NCBI RefSeq assembly: GCF_048128805.1
Contig: NC_136012.1
Coordinates: 15,000,225-15,064,224, forward strand
Origin: Centroberyx gerrardi
Lineage: Eukaryota > Chordata > Actinopteri > Beryciformes > Berycidae
Length of the DNA stretch: 64,000 bases
Direction of reading: 5' to 3'
Shown here: positions 11,440-24,420 of the stretch, piece by piece
How the letters are laid out: each line of letters opens with the position of its first letter
Position numbering within the stretch: the stretch's first letter is position 1
Translations under genes and position numbers: made by a program
The notes under the pieces: generated by a model
What the model saw: the letters and a program-made list of their open reading frames with translations, nothing else
Databases searched by the model: none
What the model was told of the DNA's origin: nothing

Positions 11440-14400
11440 TTGATCTATCATAGATCCAGCGCTGACCTGATGTGACACTGTTGTTCTCTCCTTTCTCTGT
11501 GTACTTGTCCTCCACCTGAGCCTTCATTATCACCTGGTCGCACAGTTCATAATCCACGGTGTTCTCTGGGTTGACTATGATTTCCCCCGTGGGCTCCAGT
11601 AGAAACCAGTCGCAGGGTTCCTCTGTGCCTTTGCATCGGCATGTAGTGGACTCCAACACGTAGACCAGTGAGTGGTTTCCGTCCCTGTCCAGGGCTGTAA
11701 AGTTCCCAACAAATCCGGCGATGGTGGTGTTCTCATTCACTGTCAGGGCCTCGGCAGGCTTGAACTCGGGCCTCTCGTCGTTCACATCCAGCACCTCCAC
11801 CTCCACCGTCACAACAGCTTTCTTCTGTCCCAGATCCGCCGCCTCCACCCGCAGCGTGAAGTTCTTGTGAGCGCTCTCGTAGTCCAGTTCGACGTCCGGG
11901 TCCACGGTGATGCTGCCCCTGTAACCCCGTTCCTCTGCGAAGGTGCGGATCATGAAACTGCCAATGCTTCCGTCGATGATAGTGAAAGAAATTCGGTTAA
12001 AGCCTGCGGTTTGGTCCAAATCCTCAGCATGGACAGAGCCAACATATGCACCTGTTGGGTTGAAGAAAAAACAAAAACACATTTTTGAATCCAGCTGTGT
12101 ACACACAGTACATGACACACAGTTATGTAGCTACAATTGAAAATCCTTTGCCACATGAAACACTTACCTCTCACCCCTTCCTTAACAGAGAATTTGTAAG
12201 ACGCTGCTTTAAACACTGGAGTATTGTCATTGATATCCTGGGATGAATCGACAAGAAACAAGGCAATTATCAGCATCGGTAGCAGCATAGTACCTGTAAT
12301 CTGGTGGAAATTGCTCAAGACTCACCTTTACATCGATGATAACTTTGACCATGCTGGACAAGGCCGGGGTGCCCTTGTCAGTAGCGGTTACGTTCAGCTC
12401 AATCCTCCCCATCAGCTCAGGGTCCAAGGCCTCGCAGTTCAGCTCGCCGTTGTTTCTCAACACACCGGTGTTAGGGTCAATGGTGAAGTTATCACTGTAC
12501 CTGCTTGGCACAATTCCATACACAATTTGGCTGTTTTCCGTCTCTGGGTCATCTGCATCAGTAGCCTGCCAAAATGAGGGGGCATTTGAAGAAACAGTAA
12601 AAAAAAAACAAAAAAACGAAGTTCTTGCTTCTTATTTCAATTACAGGGTTTATTCCATCCATAAAATAACAACAAAAACAATTGTATAATTTTCATAGCA
12701 GATTATGAGGACCAGCTGGTATGGTCTTCATAACCTTACACAAAGATAAATGCATTGATGAAGTACTTTTCTTGTGGTTAGCCTATTCCTTTAACATGAA
12801 ACCTCTGGGTCAATTTGGGTTCATGGCTTTATAGTGAAATTGCTGGGGAATCAGGAAATCAGAAATTGCATGCTGACTTAACATAGCATAAAAACTGTAA
12901 AATACCTATGAGACAGAAATATTGGTCACACTTTGTTTGGATAGTACAATGTTGATACTTGACTTCCTATCAAGCGACTATAATGTGTCACTATAAAGTC
13001 TAATGTCTACTGAGTTTCAAGTGATACTCATAATTGTGTGGAAAGTAGTCTATAGATATTCAATGTCTGGGCTAGGGTTAATGTTAGGGTTGGAGTTAAT
13101 GTGAAAAATAGGGTCAGGTGTAGGACTGGGTTTAGGTTTAAAAATGGGGTCAGGGTTAGGCTAAGGTCAGTTTTAGGGTTACATAGTCTGTGGAGATGCA
13201 CCAAATAGGCAAGTGGCACTTTGTTGAACATCTACTTTTTGTCACCTGATAGTTGAGTATCAACAATGGACTATCCAAATAAAGCGTTACTAAAATATTT
13301 ACATTTTACTGAATTGTGCTATTACTTGAAATCCACCTGTGGACATGGATAATTACCTGTATTGAAAGTTCAAGATTTTCACCCTCGTCAACAAAATCCA
13401 GGTAAGGGTCTCTGTTGAAGACTGGTGTCTTGTCGTTGATGTCAGTCAGTATGATCTCCAGTACTGCCGTGCCGGGGTTGCTGCTTGTGTCCTTGGCTTG
13501 CAGTGTCGCTGAATACAGAGATCTGACCTCCCAGTCAATCAAAGTGCTGTTTTTCACATAAATTGTGCCCGAATTTGGCTCCACATCAAAATAACTTCGT
13601 CTGAAACCCATTTATATGAAAACAGAAACACAAATGATCAACTGTGCAGTAGTATGTGTCAGTTGCAAAGACAAAGCAAGGATAAAAGATTGTTTCAAGT
13701 ATGGACTGGCTGCATTTACAATTACCACGATTTTACTCAAGGGAAACATACATGCTTTCTGGAAGAAGGCTGTAGGTGATTTTGCCTTGATCCATTGTGT
13801 CAGGATCCTCTGCCTGGGAAAACAAAAACCAGTGTGTGCTCCTGTGAGTACCAAGTAGCCCTCAGTAATGTCAAATTAGTTAGTGCAATACAATCAAAGG
13901 GTTAGTTACATGTAAGTTCAAAGTGTTTACGTGTGAATCAAGTGTGTAAAGGACTTACAGAAATTTTGGCGACTATTGTGTCATCAGGAGAGTGCTCAGG
14001 CAGACGCAGCTTATAGCTGTCCTCGGGGAATTTGGGGTTGTTGTCGTTGGTGTCCTTGATGTTAATAGTAACTGTGGCAGTAGAGCAGAAGCTGGTGTCT
14101 TCATCAGTGGCAATCACCTGCACCATAAAACAAGCAAACAAAATACATCAGACTTGTCAAGCATTTTACACATCGCCAATATAATAATATTGATTTCAAG
14201 CAGATTCATTAATTAATTCATAATGTTATTCATGTAATTGGCAATTTATTACACACACTGCTGAACGTCCTGCACATTATCTAACCATAACTGATGTCCC
14301 ACATTATCTGGGTAGAAATAGTTTCATGACAACAGTCTACACACGATCTCACCACCTTTGTGATGCGTGCCAATGTTTCCTTCTTAATGCCCGTAATCAC

Positions 14401-17400
14401 CCTTGGTGTAACAGATCTTAAAAGCTTTCCCCCGTCTTATCGCTGTAAAACCTGGCTCACCTAAGCTGGGATAATTGTGGTATTGGCATTTGCACTGGCT
14501 TGATACAGCATTTGTGCCTTTTCTGCCTCTCCTTACCTGCACAACCATCTGCTCTTTTTCTTCAAAATCCAGTTGCTGGGACTTGATGACCACAAGACGA
14601 ACTGGGCTTTCTGAAATGGCAGATGGAGGATCCACAGAAAACACCTCCTTGTCAGCTCCCTCCAGGGTTAGTTTGATTCTCGCACTCTATACAAGCCAAA
14701 AGAAGATGATTCATGCTTGGTCATTAGCATCACTCATCTCGTCATTTATCTTATTCTTGGCACACACACTCTATGAAAACCTAAGTTGAGGAGTGTCCCG
14801 TTTGTGTGGTTTATCTGACCTTATCCAGATCTTTGACCGTCATGTTGATGACAATACTGCCCAAAGAGTTCTCAAAGGTCTCTCCTACGAAGTTACTCTG
14901 CTTTACACACTCTTCCATATCTGCACACATGTAAAACTCGGGCTTGTTGTCATTTATGTCGATGATGGTGATCTCTACATCTGCAGTGGTGCTGGCTTCA
15001 GCCCCATGGATGTTTAGATTGGCCTCAGTGGCCTAGAAATAGAATAGAATAGAATAGAATAGAATAGGATAGGTCAGTGTTCCAAACCTTTAAACACTCT
15101 ATACTTTCATTATGCAATAGGTCATGTTCACTACAGCTTTAAAAGCTTTGAAAAAAATTATAAGGACAGCAAAAACTGTTACGCATTCATAAGTTCTAAA
15201 CTGTACCTATTGACATCAATAGGTACAGCGCTCCCAACCCCACTCCCACCGTCAACACTGATTCTATGTATTCTTGTATAAACTTGTTTCTTCCTGATTC
15301 TCCTCCTTATTCTTATTGGTTGTAGTATTACTTGAGAAAACTGTACCTTGACAATCAGGGTAACACTATCACCAATGACTTCTCGGTCAATTTCTGAATT
15401 TACGGATATGACACCATCTTTTTGTGAGATGTTGAACAGGCCATCTGCTGTGGAATCTGTCAGGGAAACACTTTCAATAGCAACATTTCCATTTCCATAT
15501 AAGAAACTAACTAACTCACTCACTCACTCACTCACTCACCCACTCACTCACTCACTGCAAACAACTTCAAATTGTTCTAGTTGTGTTCTTCAAATTGTTG
15601 AGGCTCACTTTCAATGCTATAGATCATATCATCATTGATTCCTCTGTCTTGGTCTATGGCAGTCACTTCAAACACAGACAGGTCCTGGCAAAAAAGAAAA
15701 AAAGATATATATTAGATTTCTGAAACTAGAACCAACTGAAACTCTATTCATTTACATGCATATGGCTACTAAATGCAGCGCAGGCGTACTGCACCTAGAT
15801 TCGGCAATCTCATGACATCACACCAGAATTTGCAGCAGCTTGGTCACACATAATGGGTGTGAAAATGTTTTTAAAAACTGGGCTCATACAATGTAATGTG
15901 TCAGGTCAGAGTTAACAGCAACTTTGACACACAAAATGAATGTGAAGATCCAAAAAAAAAAAAACAGTGGGCTTGTGTGATGTCTGGACATATACTTTAC
16001 TATGATATGCCATACACAGCAGTTCTCCACTTTTCAAAGTCATCATCTCATTCGCATCTCATTGCAGATTTGAACATCACCGTTAGACCTAGAGCTGTTA
16101 TTTTCTAAACATTTCAATGCATGGTGGAACATATTACATCATATATTAACAGTTAATCCCTTTCACTTCCTTTTCAATCGCCATTTGAAAATAAACATCA
16201 ATCCAGTTTATTATCTTTTCCAGTGGAGTACTATCCTCTCCTTTGCATCGAGTTAGCAGCACTTACCAGACGAGAGCCTTCTTGAACTCTGGCTGTGTAA
16301 GGAAGACTGATGAACTGTGGATCAAGGTCCGGGACGTCCAACACAGTAATGAAGGCAAAAGCAATGCTTGACTGGTTCAAGGTTTCACCCATGTACTCAC
16401 CTCCACCATCCTGTCACGGGACACACAATGTCATTGCAATTCAAAAGTGTTATGTAACATGCTATGGATGTTTTTAGTGTGCCATAGATTGGTTAAGTGA
16501 TTAATTACTATTGAGTAAATAATAGATCAATTAAAATACAATTTATGAAGTCATTCATAAATCTGCGTTTTGACCCAATTGATAAAAGTGTACATAAAAC
16601 AATTAAAATCGTAGTTAAATCAAAGTGGTAATCTCCAAGATGTTTTGATTTGTTTACTTTGGCAACATGTTTGGTGATAAGTGGTCATTGCTGTGGGGTT
16701 TTTGCACTTTGCAGAGATCACCAGTACTGTGACATGGCTATGTATATGTATATATATATGTATATGTATATGTATATGTATATATATAAATATATGGCTA
16801 AACCACAGTGGTTTAGCCATATATTTGGTAGCCAGTTAGTTGGCAAACACAATCACGTATTATTGCTATACTACATTCTGTCCAGACAGGCCTCCAGACA
16901 GTCAGTAAAGGGAAAATATATAGTATCATCATTGTATAAGAAACATACTTACAGACGCATTTATCTTTAGCCGATAGAAAGTGTCCAGAGAAGTAAAATT
17001 TAGTCTTCCATTTAGTTTGACTTCACCGGTACTCTCCATGATGCTAAATAGACTGAACCCATCGCTTGGAATAACCTAGAAATGACAGTGTAAATGAGCC
17101 TTAAATAAATTTCATGGAATATCACAATAAAATACTAATGAGATACAGGGTTTATTAAGAACACTTACTTCATCAATGTTGTATTTCACGAGAGAAGCAA
17201 CTCCAGTGTCATCATCCGTGGCATGGACCTTCAACAGAGACGTACCTACGGGGGCATTCTGATGAATTGGAAGGGGAAAAAAAGAAGAAGCAGAAGCACA
17301 AAATCAAAAACAATGATGCCTCTCATTGTTGACAATAACTAGCAAATTCTGACTTCATGAGGGGTGACAAAGTTATGCTTTTCTCTTACAGAAACGTAGA

Positions 17401-18659
17401 GCACAAGGTGAAACACAGATCATGCATACATAGGATTGGCTGCTCACATTAGCCTCCTCCTGAACACTACCTACACTAAAACAGCACATTTTTACAGAAA
17501 TGTAAAGATACTTAGGAACAGTCACATTGTACTCTGCCTGGGAAAATGCTTTATTGAAAAGCCCTGTACTAAAATGATCTCATATTCTGTGAAATGCCAC
17601 TTCATTCATAACATAATGTTCATCACATGTGATTCATCACAGGAAATTGCTACTCGCTACAGACATTATCAAAGCTAAAAGGGGATTATTCTTTGTTATT
17701 GAATTGTTAAGCTGCTGAATAACAATAAAATAACACAGACCAGCGTAACAAAGCTGATGTGCAGATGGATAAGGAAAGTGTTCAGTAACTTAAAGATGTT
17801 CAACTTACTTCTAAGACATCAGCATCATATGTGGACTGCTCAAATATGGGCCTGTTGTCGTTGGCATCAAGTAATATTAGCGTTATGTCTTTGACAGTCT
17901 GAAAGAAAATGCATGAAGACCAAAACTTCTATGAATACAACAGAACAAAATGAAATTGAAATTGTTGATGAACACTCACTTACATTTCACTTACTGTATA
18001 TTGAAGATCAGAGGCAGTAACTGTGAGTGTCAATACAGTCTGAGCCTAAAAAAACAAAACAAAATGAAGTCGATGACAATTTAAAGTTTTCGACTGTTGT
18101 GGCCTATTTAAAATATTGACAGCATAGTCTGGGAAAATTCAAAGCAAAAACAACCATACCTCTCTATCTAGCGTCATGTGGACTGATACAATTCCAGTGG
18201 CTGGGTCAACTCTAAAGAAGCTGGCAGTCGTCCCGCTGAGTGCATACTTCAATGGGTCGTTATCTGCATCAGTTGCTTCTATAGTAAATGCATAACCACC
18301 TATGACAGCAACAGCAGGGGGACAAAAAATTTCAGCAGTCAATGCAAAACATATATACTGATGCATGATATCACATAGGTGAAATAAAAGCTGTGAAATA
18401 ATTACTTGGACTGCGTCCAGTCTTTCAAACCAACCAGCAACCACAAATAATACATACATACCTTTGGGGATGTCTTCACGCAAACGTTCAACATTATTGT
18501 GGATCTCAGGCATGGTAGAGGCTGTAGAAAAACCAGAGTTTAAATCTTACATAGTGTGATAAAGACATGGAGACACAATGACAAAATTAACTGACTATAC
18601 TCACCATTAGTGAAGCTAATAAGGCACAACAGTAGTATGCTTCCTGCAATCCTCCCCAT
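5301..18659 (-). CDS. cdhr2: Cadherin-related family member 2 (protocadherin-24), 1306 aa, 30 coding exons
   Basis: In mammals this is the intermicrovillar adhesion protein of the intestinal brush border. Coding exons in transcript order: 18659-18605, 18521-18462, 18299-18160, 18045-17995, 17898-17809, 17258-17169, 17075-16953, 16410-16267, 15684-15609, 15510-15347, 15032-14820, 14686-14537, 14117-13959, 13813-13752, 13600-13357, 12565-12326, 12237-12168, 12051-11467, 11252-11181, 10736-10687, 10568-10417, 10265-10169, 10057-9969, 9751-9683, 8797-8641, 7073-6952, 6445-6332, 6168-6097, 5678-5615, 5447-5301. All phases join. The signal peptide is MGRIAGSILLLCLISFTN. Cadherin linkers include DANDNRP, DINDNKP, DTNDNNP, DINDKTP, DINDNTP, DVNDERP and DINDNVP, plus one degenerate linker, which fits nine repeats. 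One membrane helix lies near residues 1147-1171. The tail ends TTDL, a class I PDZ ligand as used for harmonin-type scaffolds. Human CDHR2 is close to this length. The acceptors at 15510 and 8797 are the least certain. Confidence 0.92.
6566..6896. repeat. Pentanucleotide minisatellite (TGTCC/CATCC) in a cdhr2 intron
   Basis: About 330 bases are built of five-base units of the form TGTCC, CGTCC and CATCC, roughly 66 units. They lie between the cdhr2 exon that encodes the membrane helix and the next cytoplasmic exon. The purine/pyrimidine strand bias is strong. The repeat reads through as Ser-Cys-Pro-rich false ORFs. Confidence 0.9.
10886..11165. repeat. Common teleost interspersed repeat in a cdhr2 intron
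   Basis: The block starts with ACACTGCAAAACACGTCC. It continues with phrases such as CTTAACAAGTAGT and CTTGTTTC that recur in a dispersed teleost repeat I recognise by its wording. It fills most of the intron between exons 19 and 20. I cannot assign a family. Confidence 0.45.
11394..11438. repeat. (GT)n microsatellite
   Basis: A run of about 20 GT units lies directly downstream of a cdhr2 exon donor. It adds a His-Thr tail to the unspliced reading frame on the minus strand. Confidence 0.9.
12923..13292. mobile_element. Small inverted-repeat element with telomere-like core
   Basis: The two ends are about 52 bp imperfect inverted repeats; both contain TTTGGATAGT followed by TTGATACT (the right end on the opposite strand). 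A possible target duplication AAATAT flanks both ends. The interior (13070-13182) is a degenerate array of GGGTTA/GGGTCA-type units. It lies in a cdhr2 intron and looks non-autonomous. Confidence 0.65.
15026..15072. repeat. (AATAG)n pentanucleotide repeat
   Basis: About nine tandem AATAG units lie just outside a cdhr2 exon boundary, on the intron side of the acceptor. Confidence 0.85.
15511..15557. repeat. (ACTC)n tetranucleotide abutting a cdhr2 acceptor
   Basis: On the minus strand this is a run of GAGT units that ends directly at exon 10 of cdhr2. It replaces the usual pyrimidine tract of the acceptor. Read in the exon frame it contains TGA stops, so it must be intronic. Confidence 0.8.
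16740..16826. repeat. TATATG low-complexity run ending in a perfect 39 bp palindrome
   Basis: A TA/TATG-rich run leads into arms 16788-16806 and 16808-16826. These are perfect reverse complements (19 bases each) around a single A. The arm contains TATATGGCTAAACCAC. Confidence 0.9.
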
Positions 18660-19443
18660 GTCTGCCACTGAAACTAAAACATAACAAAGGAAAAAAAAAT
18701 CAATTAAATTGGCTATGACATTTCCAAGAAAATTGTAACATTTAATTTTTCATCTGTCACACCTTTCTAGACAATTACTGGCTACAGATACAGACACTGA
18801 TATCCAATGCAACATGTAGCCTATAAAATAATTCCACTGTGTAAAACAGAAGTATTATCAATCAAGTACTTGATGATATTTAGTTTTTTAGCCAATTTCA
18901 CATAAGTAAAGGCAATTGAACCTACATTATGTGAAACGATATTTAACAAGTATTGATTTTTTACATATTGACACTGTCAAAAATCTAGGTAAATCAGTTT
19001 TTTTTCAGTGATTACTTAGAATATGAAATGACTGAACATCATGTGGAGCATTTTATTATTTCTTATACAACTTGATATCTCCCTACTTCCTCAAAAAGCA
19101 GATCAACTTTGATCTGTGATTATCACAAGACAAATAAAATTGTAGCCACCAATTATACAATACACAATGCTTCCCCTTGTAACATCCAAAACAGTAGCAC
19201 AATTTCTATATTTCGTATATGAATCTATTCTATATTGTTGTTAGTACATATATTTAGAGGAACTGCAATTGCCTTTTACATGATAGTCCATAGGCTATAT
19301 GGTAACTGAAACATCACACTTTACGTTTACTAGTAAAATAAATCTGATTCACACTAACACACACACTAAAAAAGTCGGCAAAACTGTGAATAAACTTGTG
19401 AAGTAGGTAAATCTGATATAAAATGCAGCACAGTTAGACTTAC

Positions 19444-19560
19444 CAGACAACATTCAGACAGCTGCCTCTCCCTAAGTGATGTCTAGATGAGACCTTTGCC
19501 TTGTCCTTCTGCCTGGTGATTGTCGTCTCCCAGCTGTAAATATGAATGATTAACAAGCAC
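19444..19560 (-). promoter_or_regulatory. Probable cdhr2 5' non-coding exon and proximal promoter
   Basis: On the minus strand a consensus donor (TCTG then GTAAGTC) lies at 19444, and the first coding exon has an acceptor (TTTCAG) at 18668. A 5' untranslated exon therefore ends here. An HNF1-like element (ATGAATGATTAAC at 19542-19554, 11 of 13 consensus positions) lies about 100 bp upstream of the donor. HNF1 factors drive many intestinal brush-border genes. The splice sites are seen; the regulation is inferred. Confidence 0.45.
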
Positions 19561-22500
19561 AAGAAACACACAGCCAATAACACAGCACTAAAACCTCCTC
19601 CCTGTTAGCAAAAAGCCACACCAAAGCTGCTTACTGATTACAGCACGGGATCTGTACTCCTAAAGCCAGGTGGATGACAGTTATGCTATCTAACCAAATG
19701 TCCTGGTGCATGACACAGCTAGGGACATAAGTCAAATCAATCAAATCTACAAATATCATCCAACTGTTCTGATTTACTCTCATACCACACGCGCACCACC
19801 AGTTCCCTGTACATGGAGGAAATTATGGCTGCGTCCGCCTGGTGAGTAATGAAAGGCAGGCCCCAGCAAACTTTCTCACCCCATTGGCTGTCCGGCCCCT
19901 TCACCAGCACCGCATGGCAGTGTGCCACACTGGGGTGACCAGTGTCCCGCCTGGGGAAGGGGAAGACACATACCAGCGCCCCAGGAACATCTGAACTGCT
20001 CTTTTGTTTGAAGGGGTGCTTCTGTTGTCACGGCATTAACAGCAGTCACTTTGCTTCTACTGGGAAAACGTGACGTGACCTGATTCTAATACACGTCTCA
20101 TCAGAACCAAGCAGTGGACCAATGCCTTTCTCAGCAAGCACAGATCCATCCACCTCCCTAATGAGCTCTTCCCAATAAGCCCCCCTCCCCATTTGGCCTC
20201 TCCTCGTAATTAAAGGGCACCACACAAAGGATTATCTCCTCTAGTATCCACTGGCTTCATTCATAATCAGACATTTGCCTCAAAACAAAAGCACGACATT
20301 ACACCTCTTTACTTTGACAGAAAACGTACAACAATACATCATCATCATACAGAATCATACAGATCATCATACAGAACCAACTGGTTCACTGAAAAATATT
20401 CAGCTGTTATTCACAAACTGTATTGAAGAGAGAGAAGTGAAAATTCATGAGGGATACAAGCCCAGGGCAGACGGAGGTCGTTTTTTGTATTTTAAAGATT
20501 ATTTTTTATGGAATTTTTGGTTCAATAGAGAGAATGGAGTTGAGAGGGACAGGAGAGATGGGAAAGAGAGAAGCAGATAACATGCAGTACAGGCCACAAT
20601 CAGGGCCAGAACTCGTGACGTCTCTAGCACAAGACACACATACTGGCCCACTGAGCCACCAAAACTCCACAGGAGACCACTAGGCCACCGCTCAGTGAGA
20701 TCCTGGGAAGGTCTTTTGGAGTTTAAAAACAGCTGAGTAACTAATTTAGTTCTGTAACCTGCAAATGCCAGAAGCCTACAGAACCACTAATGGTTCTTCA
20801 AACAGCAGGTAAGAACTATTTAGGGATTTAAATGCTTTTAAACCTTTTAAATATTTTAAAACTGTAATTGTTCAAAGAACCAATAGTACTGGAAAAGAAA
20901 AAACACCTAAAAACAACCAAATAGCATTATCTCTTTTATGCCTAAAAAGACAAAAAAAAAACAGCATGAAAGCCATTATGATGCCACTTTTATGGCTTGA
21001 TTTATATGTCAAACTTCTGAAAACTTGTTTAAAAGTCAATCATCAGTAAGATATGTCTGTCATAAGTGGGCCAGTTGGGTAAAGGGCAGGCTTTGTTCAC
21101 CTCAGAGGATGAAGCTCATACAGTGGGACTGTCATCCAGTTGGCCATTTATTTATTCCTGTGTTCACAAGAAGAGGTAACCTTTCTGTGACGTGGCTCTT
21201 ACCAATAGGCATGATCAGGAATAAAAAACAACCAACTACCACATATTAATATCGACTTCTCACACTGGCAAGCTTGTTCACTTAAATAAAATCAGGACAC
21301 ATCAACGGCCAGGACCTGCCAGGAAACTGCTCTTCTAATCTTATCCTGTAGACTTTGGTTTATGACTTATCGAACACAACTGATGTAGGAAGGAAAGTGT
21401 AGAAATGGGTGGGAACATGGTAATAAAACACTACCAAAGCAATTCCAGTAAACAGAAACAAATGCTTCAGGTTTTGAGCATAAAATGTGAGCTGAATAAC
21501 TGTTACATAATGACAAAAATTTGACTTCCCCTGTGCCATGTAGGCCTAAGTACACTGGACAAAACAGCTGAGTGAGATCAACAACAAAAAGTAAACTAAA
21601 TGACCCAGAAACAAAAGCACCTTCATACGAGACAGTGTTTGTTGTGGTGATATTACAAGCAGTGACAGCAGAGAAGCCATTTCACAGGTCAAAGAACCCC
21701 TGCATAATAAAACAAATCCTGATAACTAATGACACACCCTGGGTGGATCGTGCATCATGGAATATAATCATGTAATGAGAATGAGATAAGAATGTGATTT
21801 AAAACTGAATAAATCACCCCTGCAGTTGGGCTATGACTTATGCTCATAACTCAACATAATATCAGCTTGTTGAAAAGTCTATTGTAGTGGTAAAATATTG
21901 TAGTCTCACATAAACATTGACAGTTGTTACTATGTCAGTGATATTAGCTATCAACTGTACATCAACTGTACACTGTAGCATAACTGACTTATGACCTATT
22001 ATAAGTCTGTAGGCTAATTTCTTGTATGGACTTTTATTATTCAATATGCAATCACACAGCTAGAGGAAGACAAAAGCACACAAAGAAAACTTAAAGTTAA
22101 ACTAATACTATAAACTAAGGCCGGTTTGTCTGACTACCAACTCTGCTGACTCCATGTGTGGAAAATAAAGGCATAAGCCAAGTCCTGTTCCAAAACCATC
22201 CTCAGTGGTATATGGTGCAAATAAATAAATAATTAAATGGATAAATAATCATATGGTCCCTATAATATGCCAATAGGGACTTACAGTGTGTCTGTGGAAC
22301 TCATTAGTTTATAGTGAGTTTATCCTACTTTATGGTATTTTTTGGTATCACTAGGGTTATTTCATATTAGTATAATATTCCTATAGGATAGTATATATAG
22401 TTTAGTGATATTTGTATAGCAGCCTTCTAAAATATATTTTAGGATTACTATAGTAGTTTTTTCCTAGGGGAAACTACAAATATTCTGCTCCTATTAATCC

Positions 22501-24420
22501 CTAATCTCTAACCTCAACATAGTCTAGATATTACTCAGTATGGATCTTCCTGCCATGATTTGTTCCTGTCCAGGCGGCCTGCTCGCAGATATTCACAGAA
22601 TACAAATGAACGCTCTTGATAACCGACTCTTGACTTTTGAGGCAGATTGTCACACTTTATCTGTCCATTACGGTAAAAATGGCAGGCTGGCGTGTGCTCT
22701 GGAAATACGCAGAAATGGGGGTGTAACAGGGAACTGCAGAAACCCTAAACAACCATGGGGCTGGATTGCCATTTATGAAACGAAAAAGTGGAGATTGCAG
22801 GAATAATTTGGGGGATAGCAAAGCCATAACACCACGTAATATACCAGTAGAATGTGCTTTTATAACAAGAGGATCTAATGTTTAACACCTTTTTTTACAA
22901 CAGTGGTGAAATCCACGGAATGTTCCATACGGGAACAGCTGACCATAGGATGCCGCACTTAGCCTAACGAGATGTGAGAATTACAAGGAAATATATCAGT
23001 GATCAGATGCTTGCATATTAACAATCAGGTAACTATAGTCGTGCTCTTGTTTTTGCTTTGTCTCGGCAGAATTTTGGAGATTTACGGTGCGTGTTTATGG
23101 CAGATGGTTAGACGGGTTATTAGGGCTGTCATCCAGCTCAACCTCCAGCCCCTCCTTGTTTTGTTGCTACCGAGTGCGATGTTGTAATGTTTACATTTAG
23201 TCTATGGCTGCAAACCACTGCTCCTGTCCTTAGTCAGCTTTTCATTAGGTCCACAGTTTAGGGTGCAATGCTAAGACTAGAGCTACTGTAATGCTTTGTA
23301 GTGAGGTAATCGGAACAGGCGAAGAAATTATTTATTAACTCTTACTGGACACAATGGGGCCTGATAGGTATAGGCCTATGTCTGATGATCCTGTAGTGTA
23401 ACGTTTATCACAAAAAAACAAAACATGTTTTGCAGCGGCAATCGCTGGCCCTGCAGAAACATTTGAAAAACATAACTGAAGCGTTTTCGTATAATAACTG
23501 ATGGAGGAGGTTTTGCTCACTTGATCATGCAAGTGCAATATTATATAACCGGCTGGCTGGGTAGTCTATAGTAGGACATTGTGGCCTCCAGTGCGAGTCA
23601 AAACAGACTATGGGCTACAGTGGAGTGACACATGGGCATAGACCTAAGAAAGGCATTGTGTTGTAGGAATTTACTAATTGTGTTTAATGAACTGAAACCA
23701 AGTTAGTCGAAGTCATGTCCTCCCAAACCCCGCTTGTTTTCATAAACCTGTTTGCAGTGTGTGTGTGTGTGTGTCTTATTATTGTAAATGAGTTCAGTTT
23801 AACAGGCAGGTGTCTGTATGTCTAGCCTACTACTTGTCAGATATGCTAAGTTTGAGATGTTGCACACACTGCTGACTTGAGTGAGACACTTAAGTCTTAA
23901 AACTCGTAACCCTCGCAATAAAAGCAAAATTAAGCCTCTATGCTTTGGACTAAGGCTGAGAAACGGAGAGCTGATGTTTTGTTAAGGGGGGAGTGCGCCA
24001 ATTTACCATAACAAAGATGCTTAAGTTGAGGGGTTCCCAAACTTTTCATGTCAGTGAACCCCAAATGGATAAATATTAGACCGCGGCCCTCATTTGATTA
24101 GGTTGTTTCCTATGGAAAACTCATCTGAGATGATTTTGCACTTAGTTATTATTTAGAATAGAATTGCATAACTATACTGTAGGTGGTGTGATATCCACAG
24201 TGGAGACAGACAAACCTAAGGTCAGAGTGGTCATTCTTAATCGTTCACTCAGTGGGCTAACTTCTAGCACTGCAGTAATAGTGAAATTAATCAGTTTCTC
24301 ATTTTGCTGGAGACCCCCGGAATCCTCTCTGGGACCCTGTTATGAAAAAGCCAAAATAACAATATGAGCTGCTTATTTTGATACATTGTAGCAAAGACTG
24401 TCTGGATGTCTGCTGTCTGT
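19561..24420. other. Intergenic region between cdhr2 and rnf44
   Basis: The two genes are transcribed away from each other. I find no gene here. Contents are a tRNA-like SINE fragment on the minus strand near 20600-20700, an AT-rich patch at 22200-22450 with TAGTATA-like words, a short GT run at 23756-23775, and a hAT-like relic at 24028-24350. Confidence 0.5.
24028..24350. mobile_element. Decayed hAT-like repeat
   Basis: It begins GGGGTTCCCAAACTTTTC and ends near GACCCCCGGAATCCTCTC and GGGACCCTG. These phrases are typical of a dispersed hAT-related repeat in fish genomes. No coding capacity and no clean target duplication are seen. Confidence 0.4.

Noticed and set aside
22540-22806. 88-codon plus-strand frame
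   Set aside because: No splice signals, family motif or neighbouring exon supports it.
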